Assembly: GCA_002412765.1 (NCBI GenBank)
Contig: DHVR01000068.1
Location: 184,199-248,198 of the forward strand
Reading direction: 5' to 3'
DNA from: Leptolinea sp. UBA5203
Lineage (GTDB): Bacteria; Chloroflexota; Anaerolineae; Anaerolineales; Anaerolineaceae
DNA: 64,000 bases
Part shown: piece by piece, positions 24,192-33,405 of the stretch
Layout: every line of letters starts with the position of its first letter
How positions within the stretch are numbered: position 1 is the stretch's first letter
Notes under the pieces: generated by a model
Database searches by the model: none
The model's input: the letters and a program-made list of their open reading frames with translations, nothing else
Told to the model about the DNA's origin: nothing
Program-made: the position numbers and the translations under genes

Positions 24192-26588
24192 TTAGTTGAC
24201 TTCAAAATAAGTCGCCTCTCGCGGGGATTGAATGACTACCTGACTCAAATCGACGCTGTCCAGTATCTGTTTCACTTTTTCAAGATTAAAACTATCCGTC
24301 TTTTTAAAAATCCAAACCGGCGGATGATCATAAACACTAAAGGCCTCCTCGGCTGCCAGGATATTGTAATTAAATACCGGCAAAACAGGAGGCTCTCCAA
24401 TTGCCCAGGTACCCCCCACATCGGAAACCTGTAAAGGCCCAATAATCATCGGAGCCTGAAATTCAGCAATCAATTCAAACCCCAGGTTGCCATTAAACAA
24501 GGATCGATAATAGGTCATGGTCATGGGATACATCAATGGCATACGGCAGGAAGCCCAAATGGCTCGCTGGCTGGGAATAATGATGTAATCAGTGGCTTCC
24601 AGGGTCTCTAAAAACATCGTCTTTTTATTTTCATCATCCATCCAGCGGACTTCCATGCTATTGCCCAAATACAACTGACTGAATGGGTCCCAAGTATTGG
24701 CTCGTACCGGCAAACCCTCGTCCCAACTTTCATTGGAAAGGACGATCTTTTTAAGGGCAAGGGGGTCAGTAGAGTCGCTGATGATCTCCAGAGATAGCGG
24801 TTGCCCCTTGACCACATCCAATTCATTTCCCTGAGCTGTGATATCCAAGCGTACATTTTCTTGTTGACCCATCCCCAACAAAGGAACCTGCAGAGTGATC
24901 AGTTGATTATTATTGTCTGAAAACTTGACTTGCAGGGCAGATTGGTTGTCAGCCGTAATTCCATCCAACCGAGGGAAGAAAATTCCAACGACTTTTCCAT
25001 CCACCGGCGAGTAATTGGATTGTGAGAACACCACATCTTGTGAAATAATTGCATGATCCGGCACAGCTAAAGGAGCATAAACCTCGCCATCTGGCGTTTC
25101 AATAATAAAATTAACCGCCCCAGGGATGTTTTCAAACATCCACTCCGAGGTCAGAATACGAGTATGGCGATTGGCATAAACGGCTTTTGTAAATGATGAA
25201 GCCCATAGCCCCGTTCCAAGCATCACCACCACCAAACTGACTGAGGCAAGGCTCTGTAGGAACGGCTTCCAGGAAGTTTGCAGGACCCTGGACTTTCGAA
25301 TGAAATAGAATAAAACCCAGGCGGCATACAGGCAAAGCAGCGGGTAAATGGGCAGGAAATAGCGCATGGATTTCACCCAGCGGGTCCCCATAAAGAGGAA
25401 GAAAACACTTACCCAGGCTAGTGTTACCAGATGAACACGCCAATTCAAGCGCTGCTTCAGGAGCAGCCAGAAAGACGTCAACACCCCGATCCATGCAGTT
25501 ACACCCAATGGCAGGCCCATCCCCCAAAATACCATATTAATCAAAGGGAACACGATGGCAGTACGGTGAGTCCATTGCTCCGCTGGCGGCCCGCCGCCAA
25601 TCCCTCTGGATTCACTTTGAGCCACCGCCATGCTGTCCACCCAATCCTGATTCAGGTGAAAGGTAAGCAAGGTTGTATCCCCGGATGGTGCGCGGAAACT
25701 CATCGGCTGGGTCAAGCGAAAAACGAAAAAAGTCACTGCAACGGCAAACAGCATCAGCAATCCAATTTTATAAGCAATCGCGGTAATGTCCTGTTTGAAA
25801 CGCAATGGAATCTCCGCGATGCTGATAAATACCGCCAGCGGCAATAATCCGCCTAATAAAGCCAGATTGACTTTTGAAGCAACGGCCATACCATATCCAA
25901 GACTAAACAGAAGCAGCCATAACCATTGGGGATAATTAATTCTCAGTTTTTGGGAGGATTGCGAACCGGTTTCTAATCGGACTAACGCCGGAGTCTTTGC
26001 AATACGCACACACGCGTAGATGGCAATCATCGAGAACAGAAGGGCAAAGGTATCTACCGTCATAAAATGGGATTGCTGGATTTGCAATACCGTCAAAGCG
26101 CTGAGGGATGTTGCCAGTAAGGCAGCTTTCCAATCCATTAATTGCAACGCAATCAAAAAAAGGATAAGCAGGCTTAAACAATCCGCTATGGCCGACAAAG
26201 TCCGGCCTAGCAGGCGAATTTCATCGTAGCCTGTCTGTCCACTGAGTTCACCAATCGTACGGATGATGATAATTGGCCATTGCCCCCAGCGCATGCGGTT
26301 ATCGGGTCCATTGCCATCTTGGCTGCCCATCAAATCATAGCGGTGATAGGGGCTAATTGTGGACAGGCGGGTATTAATATAGTCCGAAAAGGTATCCGGC
26401 ATCCGTAGTTGGGTGAGTGTATTGGTCAGGCCGTATTCATCCGGATGCAGGTTGGCGCCTTCACTCCAGTTGTTCCAGGAAAAGCGATACGTTATGCCCA
26501 AATAAATCATAAATAAACATGCGTAGGCAAATAGAATAAGCCAAATTTCGGAGACTATCTTTTTTCGTTGTGTGTTATCGTAAGCCAT
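24192..26588 (-). CDS. GT-C-fold membrane glycosyltransferase-like protein (PMT/ArnT type)
   Basis: 798 residues from the ATG at 26588, chosen because AGGA lies 8 bases upstream. One helix near the N-terminus precedes NLHPDEYGL, whose acidic pair matches the catalytic D/E in the first loop of GT39/GT83-type transferases that use polyprenyl-phosphate sugars. About ten further helices fill residues 120-470, and a soluble, probably extracellular domain follows (480-798). Likely role is sugar transfer to lipids, proteins or cell-wall glycans at the outer face of the membrane; the acceptor is unknown. It is 99 bases downstream of selB on the same strand. Confidence 0.75.
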   Translation of the reverse strand: MAYDNTQRKKIVSEIWLILFAYACLFMIYLGITYRFSWNNWSEGANLHPDEYGLTNTLTQLRMPDTFSDYINTRLSTISPYHRYDLMGSQDGNGPDNRMRWGQWPIIIIRTIGELSGQTGYDEIRLLGRTLSAIADCLSLLILFLIALQLMDWKAALLATSLSALTVLQIQQSHFMTVDTFALLFSMIAIYACVRIAKTPALVRLETGSQSSQKLRINYPQWLWLLLFSLGYGMAVASKVNLALLGGLLPLAVFISIAEIPLRFKQDITAIAYKIGLLMLFAVAVTFFVFRLTQPMSFRAPSGDTTLLTFHLNQDWVDSMAVAQSESRGIGGGPPAEQWTHRTAIVFPLINMVFWGMGLPLGVTAWIGVLTSFWLLLKQRLNWRVHLVTLAWVSVFFLFMGTRWVKSMRYFLPIYPLLCLYAAWVLFYFIRKSRVLQTSWKPFLQSLASVSLVVVMLGTGLWASSFTKAVYANRHTRILTSEWMFENIPGAVNFIIETPDGEVYAPLAVPDHAIISQDVVFSQSNYSPVDGKVVGIFFPRLDGITADNQSALQVKFSDNNNQLITLQVPLLGMGQQENVRLDITAQGNELDVVKGQPLSLEIISDSTDPLALKKIVLSNESWDEGLPVRANTWDPFSQLYLGNSMEVRWMDDENKKTMFLETLEATDYIIIPSQRAIWASCRMPLMYPMTMTYYRSLFNGNLGFELIAEFQAPMIIGPLQVSDVGGTWAIGEPPVLPVFNYNILAAEEAFSVYDHPPVWIFKKTDSFNLEKVKQILDSVDLSQVVIQSPREATYFEVN

Positions 26589-26687
26589 GATTTTCCTCAT
26601 CCGATGTTCATAACAATTAACTCTGCTCCACTGTATTCCGCATTACCCCAAAATTCACAGCTTTGGCGAGTACAGGGAAAGATTGTT

Positions 26688-28592
26688 TTATCCTTTTGTG
26701 TAAAGTTTGCGTCCGTCTTCCACCCGCTCGGTAACATGCAAACGATCAAAGTATTCCAGTACGGCCTGGGAGAATTTCCGGCTGGTATTAAACGCCTCTT
26801 TGAAATCAGCCAAGGGCAACAGGTTATGGGTGGAAAAATACGTGCGCAGCCAGCTTTCATACCCTAGAATTTGCTCCGGCAAATAAACCAGGTCATCGGA
26901 TACTTTGAGCAGCAGTCCGGCATCCAAAAAAGATTTTAACATCTCCTCACCCACCAGAGGACCCAATTCACGCAACCCAGGCGGTGTGTGAGGTGTTTTC
27001 TGCAAGGCTAGCATGACGGTATCCCATGCTCCTTGCTGGCGCGGGGACAGCCTGATGGTAAAACCTTTCAGGGCATACACCTGATTTTGCACCTGGATAA
27101 TTAATGTATCTTTAAGCAGACTCTGAATGATTGGGGAAAGAATCTGTGTTTCTTTTGTGAATCTATCACGAATTTGAAGCAGAGTTGCCCCTGTCTTTAA
27201 TGGATACTGGTCATGAAAAGCACGAAACCAAATGAATAGCTCATCCCGTTTTGCCTGCCAATACTTTCGATGAATCCAGAGGGGTTCCGTGGATGGATTA
27301 GCCCTCCCATCTGTGAGATTAAAAATGACGTCCCTTTTTTGCAGGCTCCCGACAATTTCTTCTGTTTGCGCGCGGGTAAAGTTTAAACGCTCGGATAGTG
27401 CCGTCAGCGTAAAAGGTCCTTGTGTCTCAAGCAACTGTTCCAGCAGAGCAGCCGGATCTTCCTGATGCAGCATATTTAATTCCGCCAGAACGACATCCGA
27501 GAATCGCTTATGCCTCCCAATGGGATGAGGATTAACAACCGTCCCCCCGCCCAGGGTCTCCCCCGGTGAAAACTTGCGCAGGATCAGCCGATCCCCTTTG
27601 ACGGCTATAATGGGTTCCTCACATTCAAGCTGTAAAAAGCCGCTTTCGCCGCCCGAGAGATGCGGCTCCCCAAGCACGCGTACACGAGCACTGACGGCTT
27701 TCGACCCCAGGTATAACCTTACTTTGCTATTATGGGTTAACGGCTTGGCAATGCCTTTCAAGAGTTGAACCCATATATCCAGCCGCTGGGTTGGTTTGTA
27801 TATATTCGGCCAGGCAAGTACATCCCCGCGTTCAATCTCATCTTTAGAGACCCCGCTAATATTAACCGCTGTGCGGTTTCCCGGCGAAACGTTTTGTACT
27901 TTTTTACGATGAATTTGCAGCTCACGGATGCGTCCAATCTTTTTGGAAGTTAACACTTCGACCTGGTCACCTACACGAAATTCACCATCCAACAGGGTGC
28001 CGGTTACCACGGTGCCAATCCCCGGTAATTGGAACACTCTGTCAACTGGCAAACGAGGACGCTGATAATCAGGCTTGTTCGGCAGGGTATGCACCATCTG
28101 CTCAATTTCAGCGCGTAAGGCGTCCATCCCTTCACCGGTGCGCGCTGAGACACCCAAAATGGGTGCATCTGCCAGCGCTGAGCCGGAAAATAAGCCGCGG
28201 ATTTCCTCTTTGAGATAGTCCAGCCATTCTGCATCCGGCGCCAAATCTATTTTGGTCAAGACAAGAATCCCATGGGAGATTTGCAATAGGCGCAGGATAA
28301 CTTCATGTTCGCGCGTTTGCGGCATAATCCCCTCATCCGCTGCGATGACAAACAAGACGGCATCTATACCGGCCACACCGCTCAATAAATTACTAATAAA
28401 ATCAATATGGCCCGGTACATCCACCAGGCCAACTTCCGTGCCATCTTGAAGGGAAAGCCATCCAAAACCTAATTCGATGGTCATTTCCCTTAATTGTTCT
28501 TCTTTAAGCCGATCCGGATGCACACCAGTCAGGGCTTCTATTAAAGTGGATTTTCCATGATCCACGTGCCCGGCTGTTCCAATTACATGCAT
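26688..28592 (-). CDS. selB: Selenocysteine-specific elongation factor SelB
   Basis: 634 residues. G-domain motifs GHVDHGKST (about 8-16), DVPGH and TKIDL are present, with the SelB-type switch TIELGFGWL following REM. EF-Tu-like domains II and III follow, then a C-terminal winged-helix region (about 370-630) that in SelB binds the SECIS hairpin of selenoprotein mRNAs. It carries Sec-tRNA to the ribosome at UGA codons. No selA, selD, tRNA-Sec or selenoprotein is visible in this window. It is co-oriented with a coiled-coil protein gene ending 15 bases upstream of its start. Confidence 0.94.
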   Translation of the reverse strand: MHVIGTAGHVDHGKSTLIEALTGVHPDRLKEEQLREMTIELGFGWLSLQDGTEVGLVDVPGHIDFISNLLSGVAGIDAVLFVIAADEGIMPQTREHEVILRLLQISHGILVLTKIDLAPDAEWLDYLKEEIRGLFSGSALADAPILGVSARTGEGMDALRAEIEQMVHTLPNKPDYQRPRLPVDRVFQLPGIGTVVTGTLLDGEFRVGDQVEVLTSKKIGRIRELQIHRKKVQNVSPGNRTAVNISGVSKDEIERGDVLAWPNIYKPTQRLDIWVQLLKGIAKPLTHNSKVRLYLGSKAVSARVRVLGEPHLSGGESGFLQLECEEPIIAVKGDRLILRKFSPGETLGGGTVVNPHPIGRHKRFSDVVLAELNMLHQEDPAALLEQLLETQGPFTLTALSERLNFTRAQTEEIVGSLQKRDVIFNLTDGRANPSTEPLWIHRKYWQAKRDELFIWFRAFHDQYPLKTGATLLQIRDRFTKETQILSPIIQSLLKDTLIIQVQNQVYALKGFTIRLSPRQQGAWDTVMLALQKTPHTPPGLRELGPLVGEEMLKSFLDAGLLLKVSDDLVYLPEQILGYESWLRTYFSTHNLLPLADFKEAFNTSRKFSQAVLEYFDRLHVTERVEDGRKLYTKG

Positions 28593-28607
28593 GGCAGGTC
28601 TACCCGC

Positions 28608-29780
28608 TTATTTAAGCTGTAATTGTTCTTGGGATTCTTTCCATTCCTGCAAAAAATCAATCAAGGACACTAATCTTTTTTCCGTGTCGCTGGTGGTTTG
28701 ATTGAGCATTTCAGAGATTTCCTGAGACATGTCTTCCAATTTCACCAACCGTTGACTGACCGTATCATGCTTTCTGCTATTTTCGTTTAACATTTCGTTT
28801 TGTGAAAGCATGTAATTGGTCCAACGTTTCTGATCATCGGCCTGGAAAGTTAACCATTCCTGCCGGAAGCGTTCTTCGATTAACCGCTGCATCTCCGAAA
28901 TTTCGTTGACCCGCCGATCGAATTTTTTGGTAACCTCTTCAAAGGTTTCCTGTGAGCGTTTCACAGCCCGATTGGTGGCATCCATGGTTTGGATCTGTCC
29001 ATCCAGATTGGCTGTCTGGCGCGCAATGGCATCATAACGCTGCTCCCATTCTTTCCAGATGCGTTCGCGGTCCACCAATACACGATTCTGAGTTTCAATG
29101 AATTTCGTTTGTGCCTGACGACGATCCAATTCAGTATCCTGGATTTCCTTGACCTTCAATTCCATCTTCCGCACTGTTTCCGCACTCATGTCACTCTTTG
29201 CACGTGTCTCTTCGAGACGTTTTTTGTAAGCAGATAATTCACCCTGAATTTCGGTGATGCGTTTCATATCCTGACGGCGGCTGTCTTCAATAATCCGTAC
29301 AGCACGCTGGTTCTCTTCCCGGGTATGCAAAACTTCCTCAAACTTGTGGGAAAGCTCCTCAATCAACTTGCCAATACGATGTTCTTCTTCTTTACGAATA
29401 TCCAAAGTACGCCTGATCTCCTGAATTTGCTCAAGATCAACCCGCATTTTTTGCGAAGTACTCTCCAGGTTGTCCAAATCGGTGCGAAATTGAACTTCAA
29501 TCGCTTTCTCACGATTTTGGACTTCCTTTTCAAAGGTATCCAGCCGTTTGCCGGCATCCAAACGAATGGCGGCTATTGCAGATTCCAAGCGATCGAATTT
29601 GGATAACAGGGTATCGATTCGCGAGATGTCCCCTTCTATTTTATTTATGGATTGCAAGTATTGCCGGTCGTCGCCTTCAAGTCCAGTAATTCGCTCCTCC
29701 AATTGTTTGATCGTTTTCTTGTCTTTACGGCGTTCGTCTTCCAACCAATCAATACGTTTCAGAATCTCTTCAAGATCCAT
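28608..29780 (-). CDS. Long coiled-coil protein of unknown function
   Basis: 390 residues that are almost entirely heptad-like, charged and helical from MDLEEILKRIDWLEDERRKD to the end. No transmembrane segment, signal peptide, ATPase head or cysteine cluster is present, so it is not an SMC protein. GAGG precedes the ATG and an extended -10 (29841-29833) stands about 55 bases upstream. It is immediately upstream of selB; whether it takes part in selenoprotein synthesis is unknown. Possible roles are scaffolding or a cell-shape or nucleoid function. Confidence 0.7.
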   Translation of the reverse strand: MDLEEILKRIDWLEDERRKDKKTIKQLEERITGLEGDDRQYLQSINKIEGDISRIDTLLSKFDRLESAIAAIRLDAGKRLDTFEKEVQNREKAIEVQFRTDLDNLESTSQKMRVDLEQIQEIRRTLDIRKEEEHRIGKLIEELSHKFEEVLHTREENQRAVRIIEDSRRQDMKRITEIQGELSAYKKRLEETRAKSDMSAETVRKMELKVKEIQDTELDRRQAQTKFIETQNRVLVDRERIWKEWEQRYDAIARQTANLDGQIQTMDATNRAVKRSQETFEEVTKKFDRRVNEISEMQRLIEERFRQEWLTFQADDQKRWTNYMLSQNEMLNENSRKHDTVSQRLVKLEDMSQEISEMLNQTTSDTEKRLVSLIDFLQEWKESQEQLQLK

Positions 29781-29832
29781 AAATCTATCCTCAACTTTGT
29801 AACCTGAAATGCGATATAGATATCGTTTTCAG

Positions 29833-29841
29833 ATTATACCA
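29833..29841 (-). promoter_or_regulatory. Extended -10 promoter before the coiled-coil gene and selB
   Basis: TGGTATAAT on the minus strand (29841-29833). No -35 of note. A short palindrome CGATATAGATATCG lies just downstream (29812-29825). Confidence 0.4.
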
Positions 29842-29851
29842 GATGGCATTC

Positions 29852-31243
29852 CTATGCGATTAATTTATCATAGATTTGAATTAATAAATTCGAGGCTGGG
29901 GCAAACAAATTAGGAAACAAGCCAATGATAACAATAGCCAACAGACCAACAAAAAGCAAAATGGATTCAAATCGAATAAAGTTGTTGGCTTGTAAATTAC
30001 GAATCACACTAACCTGAGTGCTGATGAGCTCGTTTAATGTTCTTAAGATGCCCAAGCCATAACCCAGAATCCCTAAAAATATAAATAACATTTGCGCAGT
30101 CTGACCCGAAAAAAGCGTAATAACCTGGACGCGCAGTGGGCCATTCCCCATCAATGGCAAACCGATGGACGCTAACAGGGTAAAAAACAGAGCTACTTGA
30201 TAGAGTCCGTCCTGACCTGGATTTGAAGTCATTTTGGCGGATTGCGATACAATTTTCGTTGTCGTATAGGTCCATAGGGCATAGATCACCAGACGGGGGA
30301 ACATGGAGGCAAAATACAGCTGGTACCCCAATTGAGTATTCAAGGAAATTGCCAGGAGAGAAAATCCATTTTCCATGATGACCAAGTACCCAAACAGCTT
30401 GCGCATATCCCGCTGGTACAAACACAGAACGCCGCTGGTTAGGATCAACACAATCCCGGCACCCTGGATGACATCCTGTAGCATGATGCTTTCCCGCAGC
30501 CAACTGTAGGTATTTAAGAATTTCAATCCCAAATGCAGGGTGGTCATCGGGTAAAACAAGAGGAAAAAGCCAACCGTGTAGGGTTCACATTCGGTGGTCA
30601 ACAAGGGAATCCATGAATAAAACGGAAAAACAGCCAGCCACAAGGCAAATCCCAGCCCCAGGGCAATGATGGTTTGCTGAATCATAACTTGATTGGAGCG
30701 ATTGGCTTCCACGCCTAAAATAGTCCACCCTGCATACAAGATAAACGGCATGGCCAGCGTTTGAAATTGCAGAAAACGAATCACCCCTTTGCCAACCGGC
30801 ATGTCAGGCTGGATAAATAAAGGTATGGTTACCAGTACGACTAATTCAATAATCAAAGCGGCATACAAAAAGGGTTCCACCGAGATAGCGGCAATCATTA
30901 ATCCCAGAATAACGAGGGAAATGGCTGGAAAATGGTGATTGATTTTCAGGAACAGACTGCCTATAAACCAGAAAATGGCGAACCCAAATATTAAGGAGAT
31001 AAATGGTAAATCAACGCTAGTGATGATTAAACTTCTGCCCAGAATGCTCATCTCAGATGGAATCTGAAAAGTCAGCACACCAACACTCATCAGAGTATCC
31101 AGTGGAATCAATAAAGTCAGGATAAAAAGAAAACTGGAAACCACGATCCCCGCTATCTTGGCAGCGCTTTCCCGTTCTCGCAGCAGCCAAATGATAACAC
31201 CCGAAAATATGGGCAAAAATACCCAAATCAAAGGGGCGTTCAT
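29852..31243 (-). CDS. NuoN/NuoM-like proton-conducting membrane protein
   Basis: 463 residues with about 13-14 hydrophobic helices. The central pattern LGLGFALWLAVFPFYSWIPLLTTECEPYTV corresponds to the FxKxAxxPFHxWLPDAxxxAPTPV region of complex I antiporter-like subunits, and CLYQRDMRKLFGYLVIMENG to the QxDIKRLxAYSSIxxxG region. The key helix lysine of the first motif appears to be replaced (ALWLAV), so proton pumping may be altered. It overlaps the upstream gene by four bases (ATGA), so the two are coupled. No NADH-binding or quinone-site subunits are nearby. Confidence 0.75.
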   Translation of the reverse strand: MNAPLIWVFLPIFSGVIIWLLRERESAAKIAGIVVSSFLFILTLLIPLDTLMSVGVLTFQIPSEMSILGRSLIITSVDLPFISLIFGFAIFWFIGSLFLKINHHFPAISLVILGLMIAAISVEPFLYAALIIELVVLVTIPLFIQPDMPVGKGVIRFLQFQTLAMPFILYAGWTILGVEANRSNQVMIQQTIIALGLGFALWLAVFPFYSWIPLLTTECEPYTVGFFLLFYPMTTLHLGLKFLNTYSWLRESIMLQDVIQGAGIVLILTSGVLCLYQRDMRKLFGYLVIMENGFSLLAISLNTQLGYQLYFASMFPRLVIYALWTYTTTKIVSQSAKMTSNPGQDGLYQVALFFTLLASIGLPLMGNGPLRVQVITLFSGQTAQMLFIFLGILGYGLGILRTLNELISTQVSVIRNLQANNFIRFESILLFVGLLAIVIIGLFPNLFAPASNLLIQIYDKLIA

Positions 31244-31821
31244 GCCTTCACCAGGTGATTGTTATGATTCAGCATGTACCATCCCATGAAACCAAAAATA
31301 ATGTAGATGATGGCCAGCAGTCCGGTTACCAGAACAGATTGTTCCAATCCTGCATAAAAAACTTCAAAGCCACTTAATACAGTCATCAGACCAAAGAGGA
31401 TACGCGGTAAATGGGTGGTACTGCCCAATTGCAAAATCCCCATCCCAATCAGAATACCGGCAGCAATAATAAAGGGACGCTCCAGAGGAAGGATGGCGAT
31501 CCCCTGCGAGGAGATGGTAAAAACAATCAGCCAGATCACCACAGCACTGAGTGCAGAAAAAATATTCCGAGCATTATTAATTTCTCCCTCACGGGTAGAT
31601 TCACTGTGCAAATAAGCCGATCCAATCAGGGAGCAGACAATCCATCCCACAATGAGTTTGACCACTGCCAAGCCAATCGGCCACAAAGAACTGACCAGAA
31701 AAAAGACAAACAAGTATTGCAAAACCATGCTGCCCAATAAAAAGCGTGGATTATCCAACACCAATAAACCCAGGGATGTGATAACCACGCCGATGACCGC
31801 TAATAAGACCAAAGATTCCAT
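31240..31821 (-). CDS. Small polytopic membrane protein, NuoK/HyfE-like
   Basis: 193 residues from the ATG at 31821 (MESLVLLAVIG), chosen because the longer frame overlaps the upstream gene and adds a polar N-terminus. About six helices. The pattern of repeated hydrophobic helices with few charges and its place between two antiporter-like proteins suggest a NuoK/MrpC/HyfE-type partner. Sequence similarity to those families is weak by eye, so the call depends on context. It overlaps the next gene by ATGA. Confidence 0.55.
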   Translation of the reverse strand: MESLVLLAVIGVVITSLGLLVLDNPRFLLGSMVLQYLFVFFLVSSLWPIGLAVVKLIVGWIVCSLIGSAYLHSESTREGEINNARNIFSALSAVVIWLIVFTISSQGIAILPLERPFIIAAGILIGMGILQLGSTTHLPRILFGLMTVLSGFEVFYAGLEQSVLVTGLLAIIYIIFGFMGWYMLNHNNHLVKA

Positions 31822-31835
31822 AAGGTAGGTATTCC

Positions 31836-33386
31836 TTAACCCCGTACAATCGAAAGAAAGAGGATCAATAACACAATCGCCCATAATAAGGCACCATCCC
31901 CTTCCATAATATGATTTAGAAAATCTAGAATGCGTTTGACCAGTCCCCCGAGAAATTGCAGGAACCTTTCAATCCAACGTTGATTAACCACAATCATAAT
32001 TCTTGACCAGAGCAATTCCAGTACCGGTTTAATCCATTGCAGCGATTCATTTTCGGCTAGGATGTTTTTTCTGCGCAACTGCTGATAAATAAAGAGGATC
32101 AACAAAATAAGACCCAATCCGCCGCTGAGGAGATACGCACCCAGTTGGATGGGTATATCGCGCATCAGGACCAGATAGACTAATCCGCCGAGAAATGGCA
32201 CAAAGGCTATGGGATACAACACTTTCATCCAGCGCTCAAAAACAATGAGGCTGGGCTGGTTCGTTTCGTATCGTTTCCATATCCCAAGGAGGAATAGGAA
32301 ATAAAAAATGAAAATACCGTTATATTGCGGATCATTGAGCGTTAAAATGCTTGACGTTGGCAGGAAAGGCAATCCAATCAAAAGGGCAAAAAGAGGAAAA
32401 GCAAACCAAAGATAGAAACTGTGCGGTATGGGCCGGAAATATAAAACTCCGGCGCTGAGTAAAAAGCAGAATACCATTGCAACAATGCCAGGGATGGTAC
32501 CCGCTTGTATATAGACCAAAAGAAAGAGCATTTGAAAAGCGTAAAAATGAGGGATGGACGTACTGCGGGTCGTGGAGCGCAGCCACTGCACCAGATGAAA
32601 AACCATCATCACAATCCCAATTGCGAGCAGGTATTGCATCCAGATGGGCAACACGGAGCCGATCGGATAACGCATAAAAAAAACAAGCAGGGGAATTAAT
32701 AAGAAAAGCGCTTCTTCAAAGGTTGCATCACTATGAGTGGATGGATTTTGTTTTTCCAGACGATAAAATCCACCCCACAAATGAATAAACAGACCTGCGT
32801 ACAGAATTTCCCGGCTAAGAACGGAAGCAGCACTGGTATGAATGGATAGCAGCCATCCCAGGAAAAAAACCAAAGTTCCAGCCAGGCTGATCAGAGCAGA
32901 AGTGAAATATCGTTTTGGTGATTCTATTACGCGAATTTGGCGCAAAAGATGAAGCAGGTCAATAAAATCAAGAACAATCAGGACCGCTACCCAGGTTAAT
33001 AGGGTACTGGCTGATATCAAGCATAAACTGACCGCAGCCAACAAAAAGATATGCTGAACCCGGCGAAAAATGTGCGCTTCATCCAGCTTTACCATCCAGG
33101 AATTTAACACGAAAACCAGGAAAGCGAGGAGCACCACGCCTACACCTCGTGAGATGGTATCCATACTGAAGGAAATCCCTTCCGGTATGCCAAAAGGAAG
33201 CTGTGCCAGGTCAATCAGCACCGGTGCCGTCCCGAACCCTCCAATCACCCCCCAGCCAATAAAACTGAGCAGACTTACCACAGTGGAGATCAACCAATGG
33301 ATACCACTTTTCTTATTTAGACGATGCACAAGCAGAAGGACCCAGCCGGCAAGGACCAGGAATATGGGCACACTTAATATCAACAT
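31836..33386 (-). CDS. NuoL/NuoM-like membrane protein, divergent
   Basis: 516 residues from an ATG at 33386 that places a membrane helix at the start; in-frame ATGs further upstream would overlap the hydantoinase gene. Twelve or more helices. The segment ISFSMDTISRGVGVVLLAFLVF and the following helices mirror the FxLDxLSxxMLxxxxxVxxLI segment of NuoL/MrpA proteins, with Asp in place of the conserved helix Glu (VLDFIDLL). C-terminal helices resemble the NuoL tail region. It starts 19 bases after the hydantoinase stop codon and is the first of the three-gene membrane set. Confidence 0.6.
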   Translation of the reverse strand: MLILSVPIFLVLAGWVLLLVHRLNKKSGIHWLISTVVSLLSFIGWGVIGGFGTAPVLIDLAQLPFGIPEGISFSMDTISRGVGVVLLAFLVFVLNSWMVKLDEAHIFRRVQHIFLLAAVSLCLISASTLLTWVAVLIVLDFIDLLHLLRQIRVIESPKRYFTSALISLAGTLVFFLGWLLSIHTSAASVLSREILYAGLFIHLWGGFYRLEKQNPSTHSDATFEEALFLLIPLLVFFMRYPIGSVLPIWMQYLLAIGIVMMVFHLVQWLRSTTRSTSIPHFYAFQMLFLLVYIQAGTIPGIVAMVFCFLLSAGVLYFRPIPHSFYLWFAFPLFALLIGLPFLPTSSILTLNDPQYNGIFIFYFLFLLGIWKRYETNQPSLIVFERWMKVLYPIAFVPFLGGLVYLVLMRDIPIQLGAYLLSGGLGLILLILFIYQQLRRKNILAENESLQWIKPVLELLWSRIMIVVNQRWIERFLQFLGGLVKRILDFLNHIMEGDGALLWAIVLLILFLSIVRG

Positions 33387-33405
33387 AGCAACCTGAACAC
33401 CAGTA

